A stretch of DNA of 64,000 nucleotides from Rhodospirillum centenum SW (GTDB lineage Bacteria; Pseudomonadota; Alphaproteobacteria; Azospirillales; Azospirillaceae). This document shows, piece by piece, positions 28,133 to 36,101 of the stretch. The translations under genes were made by a program, and so were the position numbers. The stretch is from assembly GCF_000016185.1 (NCBI RefSeq), contig NC_011420.2, forward strand, positions 3,139,001-3,203,000, read 5' to 3'. Position 1 is the stretch's first letter, and every line of letters begins with the position of its first letter. The notes below the pieces were generated by a model. It had not been told where the DNA came from. It searched no databases and worked only from the letters and a program-made list of their open reading frames with translations.

Positions 28133-29274
28133 GCATCACCGACCTGGCCGGCAGGACCGACACCGGATTCGCCTCCGCCCTTGCCGTCGGGGCGGACTGG
28201 GCCGACGCGGCGAAGAACTGCCTTGCCGCCCTGCCGTCGGCGCCGGGGGCCAATCTGGGCTTCGTCTACGTCACCGACCCGCTGGCCGACCAGCTTTCCA
28301 GCATCGTCACCCTGTTCCGCGGCGTCACCGGCGTGGACCAGTGGGTGGGGTCGGTGGGCATGGGCATCGTCGGGCGCGGGACGGAGGTGTTCGACCACCC
28401 CGCCATCGCGGTGCTGCTGACCACCCTGCCGGCGGACGCCTTCCGGCTGTTCCCGGCCGTGAGCGACGGCATGGCGCCGCTGGAGGAGGCGGCGGGAACC
28501 TGGCTCGCCACCCGGCAGCCGCTCCTGGGGCTGGTCCATGCCGATCCGCGCACGCCGCGGCTGCCCGACCTGATCGCCGCCGTGGCGCGGCGGGCCGGTG
28601 GGTTCCTGGTCGGCGGGCTCTGCGCCTCGCGCGGGGAGCAGGCGGTGCTGGCCGGGCGGGTGGCGCAGGGCGGGCTGTCGGGGGTTCTGTTCTCCGACCG
28701 GGTGGCGCTGGCCACCGGCCTGACCCAGGGCTGCAGCCCGATCGGCCCGACCCGCACCGTCACCGATGCCGAGGCCAGCATCATCAAGGAGATCGACGGC
28801 CGCCCGGCGCTGGAGGCGCTGCGCCACGACGTGGGCGAGCTGTTGGCGAACGACCTGGAGCGGGTGGCCGGCTATGTCTTCGCCGGGCTGCCCATCGCCG
28901 GATCGGACACGGGCGACTATCTGGTGCGCAACCTGCTGGGCATCGACCCGCAGCGCGGCTGGATCGCCGTGGGCGAGCCGGTGGCACGGGGCCGGCCCCT
29001 GCTGTTCTGCCGCCGCGACCGCGCCGCCGCGGAGGCCGACCTGAAGCGCATGCTGGGCCAGATGAAGCGCCGGCTGGGCGGTGGCACGCCGAAGGGTGGC
29101 GTCTACATCTCCTGCATCGCCCGCGGCCCCGGCCTGTTCGGCGACCCCGACCACGAACTGCGCGCCATCGCCGAGCATCTGGGCGACTTCCCGCTGGCCG
29201 GCTTCTTCGCCGGCGGCGAGATCAGCCACGACCGCCTCTACAGCTACACCGGGGTGCTGACGCTGTTCCTGTGA
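28129..29274 (+). CDS. FIST-domain sensory protein
   Basis: A 381-residue cytoplasmic protein with FIST N and FIST C domains, a family predicted to bind small ligands such as amino acids and feed into signal transduction. Recognisable stretches are VGSVGMGIVGRGTEVFDHPA, GGFLVGGLCASRGEQ, TQGCSPIGPTRTVT, the C-terminal KGGVYISCIARGPGLFG and FPLAGFFAGGEISHDRLYSYTGVLTLFL. It lacks any output domain, so it would act with a partner. Start and stop overlap with tesA suggests co-transcription, although a functional link is not obvious. Confidence 0.9.
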   Translation: MSITDLAGRTDTGFASALAVGADWADAAKNCLAALPSAPGANLGFVYVTDPLADQLSSIVTLFRGVTGVDQWVGSVGMGIVGRGTEVFDHPAIAVLLTTLPADAFRLFPAVSDGMAPLEEAAGTWLATRQPLLGLVHADPRTPRLPDLIAAVARRAGGFLVGGLCASRGEQAVLAGRVAQGGLSGVLFSDRVALATGLTQGCSPIGPTRTVTDAEASIIKEIDGRPALEALRHDVGELLANDLERVAGYVFAGLPIAGSDTGDYLVRNLLGIDPQRGWIAVGEPVARGRPLLFCRRDRAAAEADLKRMLGQMKRRLGGGTPKGGVYISCIARGPGLFGDPDHELRAIAEHLGDFPLAGFFAGGEISHDRLYSYTGVLTLFL

Positions 29275-29398
29275 GGGTGGGGGGCGGCACGGCACGCTTG
29301 GAAAGCCGGACGCGATCCGCCATTAACTCAAGGTGCCGCCGCCGGCGCGCCCTGCCCATCGCCGTCCCGCCGCCGATCCCACCGGACAGAAGACCCCC

Positions 29399-30469
29399 AT
29401 GGACTATCGCCGACTTGGCCGCACCGATCTGACCGTGTCCGCCGTCTGCCTGGGCACCATGACCTGGGGCGTGCAGAACACCCGCGAGGAGGCCTTCGCC
29501 CAGATGGATCTGGCGCTGGACCGCGGCGTCACCTTCTGGGACACGGCGGAGATGTATCCCGTCCCGCCCGGTGCGGCGACCTATGGTGCCACCGAGAGCA
29601 TCATCGGCGACTGGTTCGCCAGCCGCGGCGGGCGCGACCGCATCGTGCTGGCGACCAAGGCCATCGGCCGGGCGCCGGGCGGCTTCGGCTGGGTCCGCGG
29701 CGGCACCGCCCGGCTGGACCGGGCCAATCTGGTGCAGGCGGTGGAGGACAGCCTGCGCCGGCTGCGCACCGACCATATCGACCTCTACCAGCTCCACTGG
29801 CCGGACCGGCCGGCCGACCGCTTCGGCCGCCGCGCCGCCGCCCATGCCGCGGGGGACCCCGAGGCCCCGGCCGAGACGCCCATCGAAGAGACGCTGGAGG
29901 CCCTGGCCGGGCTGGTGACCGCCGGCAAGGTCCGGCATGTCGGCGTCTCCAACGAGACGCCGTGGGGCGTCATGACCTTCCTGGCCGCGGCGGAATGGAC
30001 GGGGTTCCCCCGCATCGTCAGCATCCAGAACCCCTACAACCTGCTGAACCGCACCTTCGAGGACGGGCTGTCGGAGATCGCCGGGCGGGAGCAGGTGGGG
30101 CTGCTGGCCTATTCCCCGATGGCGGCCGGCACGCTCTCGGGCAAGTATCTGGGCGACAACGGCTGCGGCGGGGCGCCGCCACCGGGCTCGCGCCGCGCCA
30201 TCGACCCGCGCCGCTCCCGCTACGACAATCCGCGCGGCATCGCCGCGACGGCCGCCTATGTCAACATCGCCCGCCGCCACGGGCTGGACCCGGCGCAGAT
30301 GGCGCTGGCCTTCGTCCATCGCCAGCCCTTCGTCACCGCCACCATCGTCGGGGCCACCTCCATCGACCAGTTGACGACGGACCTGGACGCCTTCGGGATG
30401 GATCTCCCCGCCGAGGTGTCGGAGGAGATCGGACGGGTCCACGCCGCCAACCCGAACCCCTGTCCCTGA
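29399..30469 (+). CDS. Aldo/keto reductase, Tas-like
   Basis: A 356-residue NAD(P)H-dependent oxidoreductase with the TIM-barrel aldo-keto reductase fold. Motifs are VSAVCLGTMTWGVQN, the catalytic Asp/Tyr in FWDTAEMYPVP, Lys in RDRIVLATKAIG, His in YQLHWPDR and the cofactor region TIVGATSIDQLTTDL. The insert with the extended GWVRG and RAAAHAAGDPEAP region resembles the Tas protein. The start at 29399 was chosen because the upstream in-frame extension is low-complexity. It stands alone about 125 bp after the FIST gene. Confidence 0.93.
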   Translation: MDYRRLGRTDLTVSAVCLGTMTWGVQNTREEAFAQMDLALDRGVTFWDTAEMYPVPPGAATYGATESIIGDWFASRGGRDRIVLATKAIGRAPGGFGWVRGGTARLDRANLVQAVEDSLRRLRTDHIDLYQLHWPDRPADRFGRRAAAHAAGDPEAPAETPIEETLEALAGLVTAGKVRHVGVSNETPWGVMTFLAAAEWTGFPRIVSIQNPYNLLNRTFEDGLSEIAGREQVGLLAYSPMAAGTLSGKYLGDNGCGGAPPPGSRRAIDPRRSRYDNPRGIAATAAYVNIARRHGLDPAQMALAFVHRQPFVTATIVGATSIDQLTTDLDAFGMDLPAEVSEEIGRVHAANPNPCP

Positions 30470-30501
30470 CGCCCGTCCCCACCCCTGACCGGGAGGCGCC
30501 G

Positions 30502-31116
30502 ATGATCCGCCTGTTCGTCGGGCTGCCGCTGCCGGAGGCCAGCCGCGACCGCCTCGCCCGCCTGGGTCCGGGCTTTCCCGGGGTGCGCCGGGTGCCGCCG
30601 GAGAACTTCCACCTCACCCTGCGCTTCATCGGCGAGGTGGACGAGGGCACGGCGCAGGACATCGACGCCGCGCTGGACCTTGTCACCGCCCCGCCCTTCC
30701 CGCTTATGCTGGAGGGGCTGGGCCAGTTCGGTCGCGGCGGCCGGCCGCGCGCCCTGTGGGCCGGGGTGGCGCGCAGCGAGGCGCTGGCGCACCTGCGCGA
30801 CAAGGTGGAATCCGCCGTCGTCCGCGCCGGCCAGCCGGCGGAGGAGCGCCGGTTCATGCCGCATGTCACCCTGGCGCGCCTGACGGCCGAGGCGCCCGCC
30901 CACAGGATCGGCCGCTTCATCGCCGAGAACGGCCTGTTCCGCGAGGGGCCGCTCCCGGTGGACCGCTTCGTCCTGTTCGAGAGCGTGCTGGGCAAGGGCG
31001 GCAGCATCTACCACGAGCTGCGCAGCTACCCCCTGGGCGGCTGGCGGCCCGACGATGACGATGATGATGACGGCGACGTTGAACAGGGTGAGGACGGGGC
31101 GGACACCGGCGGGTGA
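30502..31116 (+). CDS. thpR: RNA 2',3'-cyclic phosphodiesterase (LigT/ThpR)
   Basis: A 204-residue member of the 2H phosphoesterase family, which opens 2',3'-cyclic phosphates on RNA ends. Both catalytic HxTx motifs are present: FHLTLRF (about residue 36) and HVTLARL (about 120). It starts MIRLFVGLPLPEASRDRL after GGGAGG. The C-terminus has an unusual acidic tail with seven consecutive Asp residues, encoded by a GATGAC-type repeat that may be slippage-prone. It converges with the HTH gene 24 bp away. Confidence 0.93.
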   Translation: MIRLFVGLPLPEASRDRLARLGPGFPGVRRVPPENFHLTLRFIGEVDEGTAQDIDAALDLVTAPPFPLMLEGLGQFGRGGRPRALWAGVARSEALAHLRDKVESAVVRAGQPAEERRFMPHVTLARLTAEAPAHRIGRFIAENGLFREGPLPVDRFVLFESVLGKGGSIYHELRSYPLGGWRPDDDDDDDGDVEQGEDGADTGG

Positions 31117-31140
31117 GGGGACGGGCGCTGCGGCCGGGCG

Positions 31141-31614
31141 TCAGGGGTGCTCCGCCGCCACGCGCCAGGGGCCGCCGTCCCCGCCGGTGGCCGTGAGGGT
31201 CACCACCTCGCCCCGGATCGCGGCGGTCCGCCGGGCCGTCTCGGTGAAGGACTGGGCGCTGCCGGCATGCTCCAGGAAGAGCTGGCGCAGGGCGCGGTCC
31301 TCCGTCGGCGGAATCCGGGTGCGGGCGCGTTCCCAGCGGGCGACCGACTGGGCATCCTTGCCCAGCAGCGCGGCCAGCCCCTCCTGCGTCAGGTCCATCA
31401 GGCCGCGCAGGAAGCGGACCTCCTGACCCGTCAGGTGGCGGCGGTGGCGGACGACCGCTTCGGCGATGGCCCGGTCCAGGGCCGAGGCGTGCTCGACCAT
31501 CACCGCCGGGCCGTAGGCGGTCTCCTCCCGGACGAAGCCGCCCTCCAGCCAGACATAGTCCAGCCCGCATTCGACGTAGTGGTGACGGGTCCCGGTCTCA
31601 GCCGCCGTCGTCAT
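31141..31614 (-). CDS. HTH antitoxin-like protein paired with DUF4258
   Basis: A 157-residue protein. The N-terminus YVECGLDYVWLEGGFV resembles the start of MqsA-like or YgiT-like proteins but has only one Cys here, so a zinc site is doubtful. An XRE-type helix-turn-helix follows: LTGQEVRFLRGLMDLTQEGLAALLGKDAQSVARWERAR. Proteins of this shape are typically encoded next to DUF4258 genes, as here, with the upstream gene overlapping by 17 bp. It probably binds the palindromes at 31974-32036 and represses the pair; toxin-antitoxin function is inference. Confidence 0.75.
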   Translation of the reverse strand: MTTAAETGTRHHYVECGLDYVWLEGGFVREETAYGPAVMVEHASALDRAIAEAVVRHRRHLTGQEVRFLRGLMDLTQEGLAALLGKDAQSVARWERARTRIPPTEDRALRQLFLEHAGSAQSFTETARRTAAIRGEVVTLTATGGDGGPWRVAAEHP

Positions 31615-31981
31615 TGTCCTGTCCTTCCCCGCGCTTGCCGCCCGCGCCGCGCCGCGGTCGGCGCCCGATCCTGTCCCAGCCATAGCCGGTGATGACCAGC
31701 ACGTTCCGTCCGGGGATCAGCACACCGGCGACCTCATGCCGCTCGCCCTCGCGCAGGCGCCGCATCGTGAACTTCCAGCCCTCCGGCTCGCGGATGTCCG
31801 GTGAGGGGCCTTCCCGGACCACGCCATGCAGCAGGCACTGCCGGATCTGTTCCCGCGTCAGCGGGAACTTCCCGGCCCCGGGCTCCCGGTTCCGCGCATG
31901 GCGGAGCAGGAGAAGCCGATCGGCCTCCGCCAGGAAGCGTATCTGGGCGCGTGCCCGCTCCGGCGTCATGGAACCCGTCAT
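31598..31981 (-). CDS. DUF4258 protein, putative toxin of a TA-like pair
   Basis: About 127 residues. The core RFLAEADRLLLLRHARNREPG and the later HEVAGVLIPGRNVLVITGYGWD match DUF4258, a small family thought to be related to BrnT/RelE-like toxins. It is the first gene of the pair, toxin before HTH as in higBA. Start choices are 32011, 31981 or 31969; I prefer 31981 because a palindrome half overlaps that ATG, as expected of a tightly controlled start. The Arg/Gly/Asp-rich tail is not conserved. Activity has not been inferred beyond family membership. Confidence 0.72.
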   Translation of the reverse strand: MTGSMTPERARAQIRFLAEADRLLLLRHARNREPGAGKFPLTREQIRQCLLHGVVREGPSPDIREPEGWKFTMRRLREGERHEVAGVLIPGRNVLVITGYGWDRIGRRPRRGAGGKRGEGQDNDDGG

Positions 31982-32036
31982 GATGATAGGTCGGGGGGCT
32001 GGGGGAATCAAGCGGCCAACCCGTCATGATGACGGG
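31974..32036 (-). promoter_or_regulatory. Two palindromic operator candidates before the DUF4258 gene
   Basis: The perfect palindrome CCCGTCAT-g-ATGACGGG lies at 32020-32036. A half-degenerate copy, CCCGTCAT-g-ATGATAGG, lies at 31974-31990 and overlaps the preferred start codon. The centres are 46 bp apart. Position and duplication suggest binding of the HTH partner and autorepression. Confidence 0.65.
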
Positions 32037-32209
32037 GTGCCTGCGGGCGTGATGGCAATAGTACGCGAAAAAATAACAGGACTGAACGCCCTATGGGTGC
32101 ATCGCCCCCCTTTCCGCCGGCGGGGCGCATTGACGGCTGGGCGGCGGCGGGCGGGCGCGCTACCTATAGGGGCCCTCCCTGTAGGGACCCGTTGCCTGGA
32201 GCCGCCGCC

Positions 32210-32941
32210 ATGACCCCCGAGACCCGATCCCCCCGTGCCGACCGCATCTTCGTCGCCCTGGACACGCCCGGGGTGGCGGCGGCGCGGCAGTTGGCCGGGC
32301 GGCTGGCCGGCTCGGTCGGCGGGCTGAAGCTGGGGCTGGAGTTCTTCGTCGCCTGCGGGCCGGACGGCATCCGGGCCGTGACCGAGGATGCCGGCCTGCC
32401 GCTGTTCCTGGACCTGAAGTTCCACGACATCCCGAACACGGTGGCGGGGGCCGTGCGCTCGGCCGTGCCGCTGCGGCCCGCCTTCCTGACCGTGCATGCC
32501 TCCGGCGGCCGCGCCATGCTGCGCGCCGCGGCGGACGCCGCCGCCGAGGAGGCGGAGCGGCTGGGCGTGCCGCGGCCGAAGCTGCTGGCCGTCACCGTGC
32601 TGACCAGCCTGGGCGCCGACGATCTGGCCGCCGTCGGGCAGGCCGGCCCGGTGGAGGACCAGGTGGCCCGGCTGGCCGAGCTGACCGCCGAGGCCGGCAT
32701 CGACGGTGCCGTCTGCTCCCCCGCCGAGGTGGCGCCGCTGCGCCGGCGGCTTCCCCCCGGCTTCACCCTGATGGTGCCCGGCATCCGTCCGGCCTGGGCC
32801 GCGGCGGGCGACCAGAAGCGGGTGATGACCCCGGCCGAGGCGGTCGCCGCGGGCGCCGACCATCTGGTGATCGGCCGGCCCATCACCGCCGCCGCAGACC
32901 CCGTCGAGGCGGCGCGGCGCATCGGGGCGGAGCTGGGCTGA
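32210..32941 (+). CDS. pyrF: Orotidine 5'-phosphate decarboxylase
   Basis: A 243-residue TIM-barrel enzyme for the last step of UMP synthesis (OMP to UMP). The catalytic Lys/Asp network is FLDLKFHDIPNTV; other signatures are IFVALDTPG at the N-terminus, LTVHASGG, LLAVTVLTS and MVPGIRPAWAAAGDQKRVMTP near the phosphate site, ending DHLVIGRPITAAADP. It starts MTPETRSPRAD at 32210. The stop overlaps the trpF start (TGATG), so the two are probably translationally coupled; pyrF-trpF adjacency is common in alphaproteobacteria. Confidence 0.96.
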   Translation: MTPETRSPRADRIFVALDTPGVAAARQLAGRLAGSVGGLKLGLEFFVACGPDGIRAVTEDAGLPLFLDLKFHDIPNTVAGAVRSAVPLRPAFLTVHASGGRAMLRAAADAAAEEAERLGVPRPKLLAVTVLTSLGADDLAAVGQAGPVEDQVARLAELTAEAGIDGAVCSPAEVAPLRRRLPPGFTLMVPGIRPAWAAAGDQKRVMTPAEAVAAGADHLVIGRPITAAADPVEAARRIGAELG

Positions 32942-33585
32942 TGCCGGTCCAGGTCAAGATCTGCGGCATCAACCGGCCCGACGCCCTGGCCGCGGCCGTG
33001 GCCGGCGGTGCGCGCTATGTCGGGCTGGTCTTCTACGAGCGCTCGCCCCGGCATGTGGCGCCGGAACTGGCGGCCGAGCTGGCCCGGCAGGTGCCGACCG
33101 GGGTGCGGGTGGTGGGCCTGTTCGTGGACCCCGACGCGTTGATGCTGGAACGGGTGCTGGGCAGCGTGCCGCTGGACCTGATCCAGCTTCACGGCGAGGA
33201 GACGCCGGAGCGGGTGGCGGCGGTGCGCGCCGCCCATGGAATCGAGGTGATGAAGGCGGTGAAGGTGGCCGGGGCCGCCGACCTGGACCGCGCCGCCGCC
33301 TATGAGGGCGCCTGCGACCGCCTGCTGTTCGACGCCAAGGCGCCGAAGGGCGTGGCGGCGCTGCCGGGCGGCAACGGGCTGAGCTTCGACTGGACGCTGC
33401 TGGCCGGCCGCACCTGGGCCCGGCCCTGGATGCTGTCCGGTGGCCTGAACGCCGGCAATCTGGCCGAGGCCGTGCGCGCCACCGGCGCCACGGCGGTGGA
33501 CGTCTCCTCCGGCGTGGAGGACCGGCCCGGCCACAAGGACCCCGCCCTGGTGGCCGGCTTCCTGGCCTGCGCCGCCGCGCTGTGA
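32941..33585 (+). CDS. trpF: Phosphoribosylanthranilate isomerase
   Basis: A 214-residue TIM-barrel enzyme of tryptophan synthesis converting N-(5-phosphoribosyl)anthranilate to the CdRP isomer. The catalytic Cys is in VKICGINRPDAL; other signatures are YVGLVFYERSPRHV, LIQLHGEETPE, LLFDAKAPKGVAALPGGNG and the phosphate-binding end GGLNAGNLAEAV with VDVSSGVEDRPGHKDP. Most relatives are followed by trpB and trpA; here a strong hairpin and a convergent gene follow, so trpBA must be elsewhere. Confidence 0.96.
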   Translation: MPVQVKICGINRPDALAAAVAGGARYVGLVFYERSPRHVAPELAAELARQVPTGVRVVGLFVDPDALMLERVLGSVPLDLIQLHGEETPERVAAVRAAHGIEVMKAVKVAGAADLDRAAAYEGACDRLLFDAKAPKGVAALPGGNGLSFDWTLLAGRTWARPWMLSGGLNAGNLAEAVRATGATAVDVSSGVEDRPGHKDPALVAGFLACAAAL

Positions 33586-33660
33586 GGGCCGTAAGGGACG
33601 TGCCGTGACGGCGGGGCTGAGCCGTGACGGGGCCGCGCTGGACGGGCGCCGGAACGGAAA

Positions 33661-33686
33661 CGGCCGCGGGGGTGCCCCCGCGGCCG
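33661..33686. terminator. Strong GC hairpin between convergent genes
   Basis: Perfect 12-bp arms CGGCCGCGGGGG and CCCCCGCGGCCG with a 2-base centre, 75 bp after trpF and 40 bp from the end of the convergent gene. No T-run follows on either strand, so it is not a classic intrinsic terminator, but it may act as one or protect mRNA ends. Confidence 0.5.
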
Positions 33687-33725
33687 CAGTCGCTCTCCGA
33701 TGCTCCGGGTCCGGAGCGACGGCCC

Positions 33726-34781
33726 TCAGGTCGGGCTGGACTGGTTCGGGTTCTCCGCCGGCGGAGCCACCGGCTGCTGGTTCTGCGGCGGGGTCTGGTT
33801 CTGCTGCTGCGACGTCTGCTGCTGTGCGACCTGCTGCGGGTTCTGCCCGGTCAGCACCGCGTTGAGCTGGGCGGCGTTGCCCGGATTGGCCTGGGCCAGC
33901 GCCGCGGAGCTGGCGGCCTGATTGACCGTCTGGGTCACGCTCTGGGCGGCCTGCGGCGCCACCGCGGCGACCGCCTGCGAGGAGACGGCGGCGACGGCGT
34001 TCGCCAGAGTCTGCACGGCCGCGGCCGGTGACGACTGGTAGACCACGGGATTGGTCACGATCTGGGCCACGCTGGTGGCGACGGTGGCGACCGTCTGCGG
34101 GGCGGCCTGCTGCACCGACGGCTGGGCGGCGACGCGGGCGGCGGCCGTGGCGACCTGGAGTGCCTGCGCCGGCGCGGCCTGCTGCACGGCGGGGCTGTTG
34201 ATCGCCTGCACGGCGGCGGCGGTCACCTGCGCGGCGGCGGCCGGGTTCGTGGCGACGATCCGTTCCGCCGCCGTCACGGCCTGCGCCGCGATGCTGGCCG
34301 TCAGCGTCGCATTCCGGGTGGTGGCGGCGACCTGCATGGTCGCGGCCGCGACCTGGGCCACGGCGGCGGGGGCCACCTGCTGCACCGCCGGCGAGACGAA
34401 GATGCGGGCGGCCGCGGTGACGACCGATTCCGTCTGCTGCGGCGACGACTGCTGCACCGACTGGTTGCGCACCGTCTCCACCGCCGCGGCGGCGACCTGG
34501 ATGGCCGCCTGCGGGTTGGTGGCGATCATCTGCTCCGCCGCGCTGATGGTGGAGGCCGCCAGCGTCGCGGCCCGCTGCGGGTTGCCGCCGGACAGCGTGT
34601 TGATGACCTGCTGCACCTGCTGCGCGTTGCCGCTCAGCACGGCGGCGCGCAGGGCCGGCGGCAGCGCATTGACCGCCGCCGCGTTCTGCTGGGCCTTGGC
34701 CTGCGGCGCCAGGGCCACCATCGGCAGGGTCGGCAGCAGGGCGCCCGCGAAGAGAAGAGCAAGGATACGGTGCCTGGTCAT
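33726..34781 (-). CDS. Secreted Ala/Gln/Val-rich repeat protein
   Basis: A 351-residue protein starting MTRHRILALLFAGALLPTLP, a clear signal peptide with cleavage likely after AQAKA-like sequence near residue 30. The mature part is built of loosely repeated helical units of about 30-40 residues, such as ATNPAAAAQVTAAAVQAI, SPAVQQAAPAQALQVATAAA, QPSVQQAAPQTVATVATSVA. It ends with a Gln/Pro/Asn-rich disordered tail (QQQTSQQQNQTPPQNQQPV). I do not recognise a family. The repeats predict an extended alpha-helical, perhaps amphipathic, surface or periplasmic protein. The start is well defined by the signal peptide. It is transcribed towards trpF, and nothing suggests an operon partner. Confidence 0.7.
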   Translation of the reverse strand: MTRHRILALLFAGALLPTLPMVALAPQAKAQQNAAAVNALPPALRAAVLSGNAQQVQQVINTLSGGNPQRAATLAASTISAAEQMIATNPQAAIQVAAAAVETVRNQSVQQSSPQQTESVVTAAARIFVSPAVQQVAPAAVAQVAAATMQVAATTRNATLTASIAAQAVTAAERIVATNPAAAAQVTAAAVQAINSPAVQQAAPAQALQVATAAARVAAQPSVQQAAPQTVATVATSVAQIVTNPVVYQSSPAAAVQTLANAVAAVSSQAVAAVAPQAAQSVTQTVNQAASSAALAQANPGNAAQLNAVLTGQNPQQVAQQQTSQQQNQTPPQNQQPVAPPAENPNQSSPT

Positions 34782-34900
34782 GCTGGAGCCCCTAATCGAA
34801 GGAAGGCGACAGCGCCCGTAGCCGGCTGCGCGTCCGCTTTCTATTGAGGTATCTCTGCAACCATAGACCAGTTTCCCATCCGCGGGGAAGGGCAAAGGGA

Positions 34901-35887
34901 TCAGCGACTCCGGAATCTCTCCAGAAGGCTGCGTGCCGCCGTCCCCGGCGTGGCCCGGCCGGCCGCGACCCCCGCCTCCAGCTCCGGCAGGGCGGCGGTG
35001 ACGGCGGGCTCCGCCAGGAAGGCAGCCAGCAGGCTCTCGCGGATCTCGCTCCACATCCAGGCGCGGGCCTGCTCCGCCCGGCGTCTCCGGATCGCCCCCG
35101 AGGGGTCGAGCGCCGCGCGGTAGGCCCCCACCGTGTCCCAGACCTCCGGGATGCCGCTGCGGGTGGCGGCGGAACAGCTCAGCACCGGCACCCGCCAGTG
35201 CGGGCTGGCCGGACGCAGCATGGCGAGCGCGTGCCGGTACTCGGCCACGGCGCGGCGGGCCGCGGCCAGCAGATCGCCGTCGGCCTTGTTGACGACGATC
35301 AGGTCGGCCAGCTCGACGATGCCCTTCTTGATGCCCTGCAGCTCGTCGCCGCCGGCCGGCGGCAGCAGCAGCAGGAACAGGTCCACCATGTCGGCCACCG
35401 CCGTCTCCGACTGCCCCACCCCCACCGTCTCCACGATCACCACGTCGAAGCCCGCCGCCTCCACCAGCAGCATGGCCTCGCGCGTGCGGCGGGCGACGCC
35501 GCCCAGGGTGGTGCCGGCGGGCGAGGGCCGGATGAAGGCGTCCGGGTGGCGCGACAGCTCCTCCATCCGGGTCTTGTCGCCCAGGATGGAGCCGCCGGTG
35601 CGCTGGCTGGTCGGGTCGATCGCCAGCACGGCGACCTTGTGCCCCTGGCCGATGACGTGCAGGCCGAACGCCTCGATGAAGGTGCTCTTGCCGACGCCGG
35701 GCACGCCGGTGATGCCGATGCGGGTGGAGCGGCCGGTATCGGGCAGCAGGTCCGCCAGCAGCGCCTCCGCCGCGGCCCGGTGGTCGGGGCGGGTGCTCTC
35801 CACCAGGGTGATGGCGCGGGCGAGGGCACGGCGCTCGCCGGCCCGGATGCGGGCGGCGAGATCGGCGGCGACGGCGGGCTGGGACAT
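34901..35887 (-). CDS. meaB: Methylmalonyl-CoA mutase-associated GTPase MeaB
   Basis: A 328-residue G3E-type GTPase that protects and reloads the B12-dependent methylmalonyl-CoA mutase. The P-loop is [18 protein letters not shown], followed by [22 protein letters not shown] (switch region), [12 protein letters not shown] (Walker B-like) and the base motif [11 protein letters not shown]. Length and C-terminal dimerisation region are complete. The mutase gene itself is 20 kb away at 56103-58265, so the partners are unlinked here. An acyl-CoA dehydrogenase gene lies 200 bp upstream on the same strand. Confidence 0.95.
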   Translation of the reverse strand: MSQPAVAADLAARIRAGERRALARAITLVESTRPDHRAAAEALLADLLPDTGRSTRIGITGVPGVGKSTFIEAFGLHVIGQGHKVAVLAIDPTSQRTGGSILGDKTRMEELSRHPDAFIRPSPAGTTLGGVARRTREAMLLVEAAGFDVVIVETVGVGQSETAVADMVDLFLLLLPPAGGDELQGIKKGIVELADLIVVNKADGDLLAAARRAVAEYRHALAMLRPASPHWRVPVLSCSAATRSGIPEVWDTVGAYRAALDPSGAIRRRRAEQARAWMWSEIRESLLAAFLAEPAVTAALPELEAGVAAGRATPGTAARSLLERFRSR

Positions 35888-36038
35888 GGTCGGGGGCGGT
35901 GGGAGGCGGGACGGGAGAACCCGGGGCGGGACGCCGCCGGGCGGGACCCGCGACCTTACCGCCCCGCCGCCCGCCCCGCCACCCCCGGAGGAGGGGCGGG
36001 GAGCGGTGCGACGGCGCTGGCGGCCCCTACGTGTGCCG

Positions 36039-36101
36039 GCGCTACAGGCCCCTGCGCCTGAGGGCGCTACAGGCCCCTGCGCCTGAGGGCGCTACAGGCC
36101 C
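36039..36101. repeat. 25-bp tandem repeat duplicating a gene end
   Basis: Two and a half copies of a 25-bp unit (GCGCTACAGGCCCCTGCGCC plus TGAGG) run into the last codons and stop of the acyl-CoA dehydrogenase gene. Each copy therefore includes the complement of that gene's stop codon (CTA), so the coding end has been tandemly duplicated outside the gene. Confidence 0.8.
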
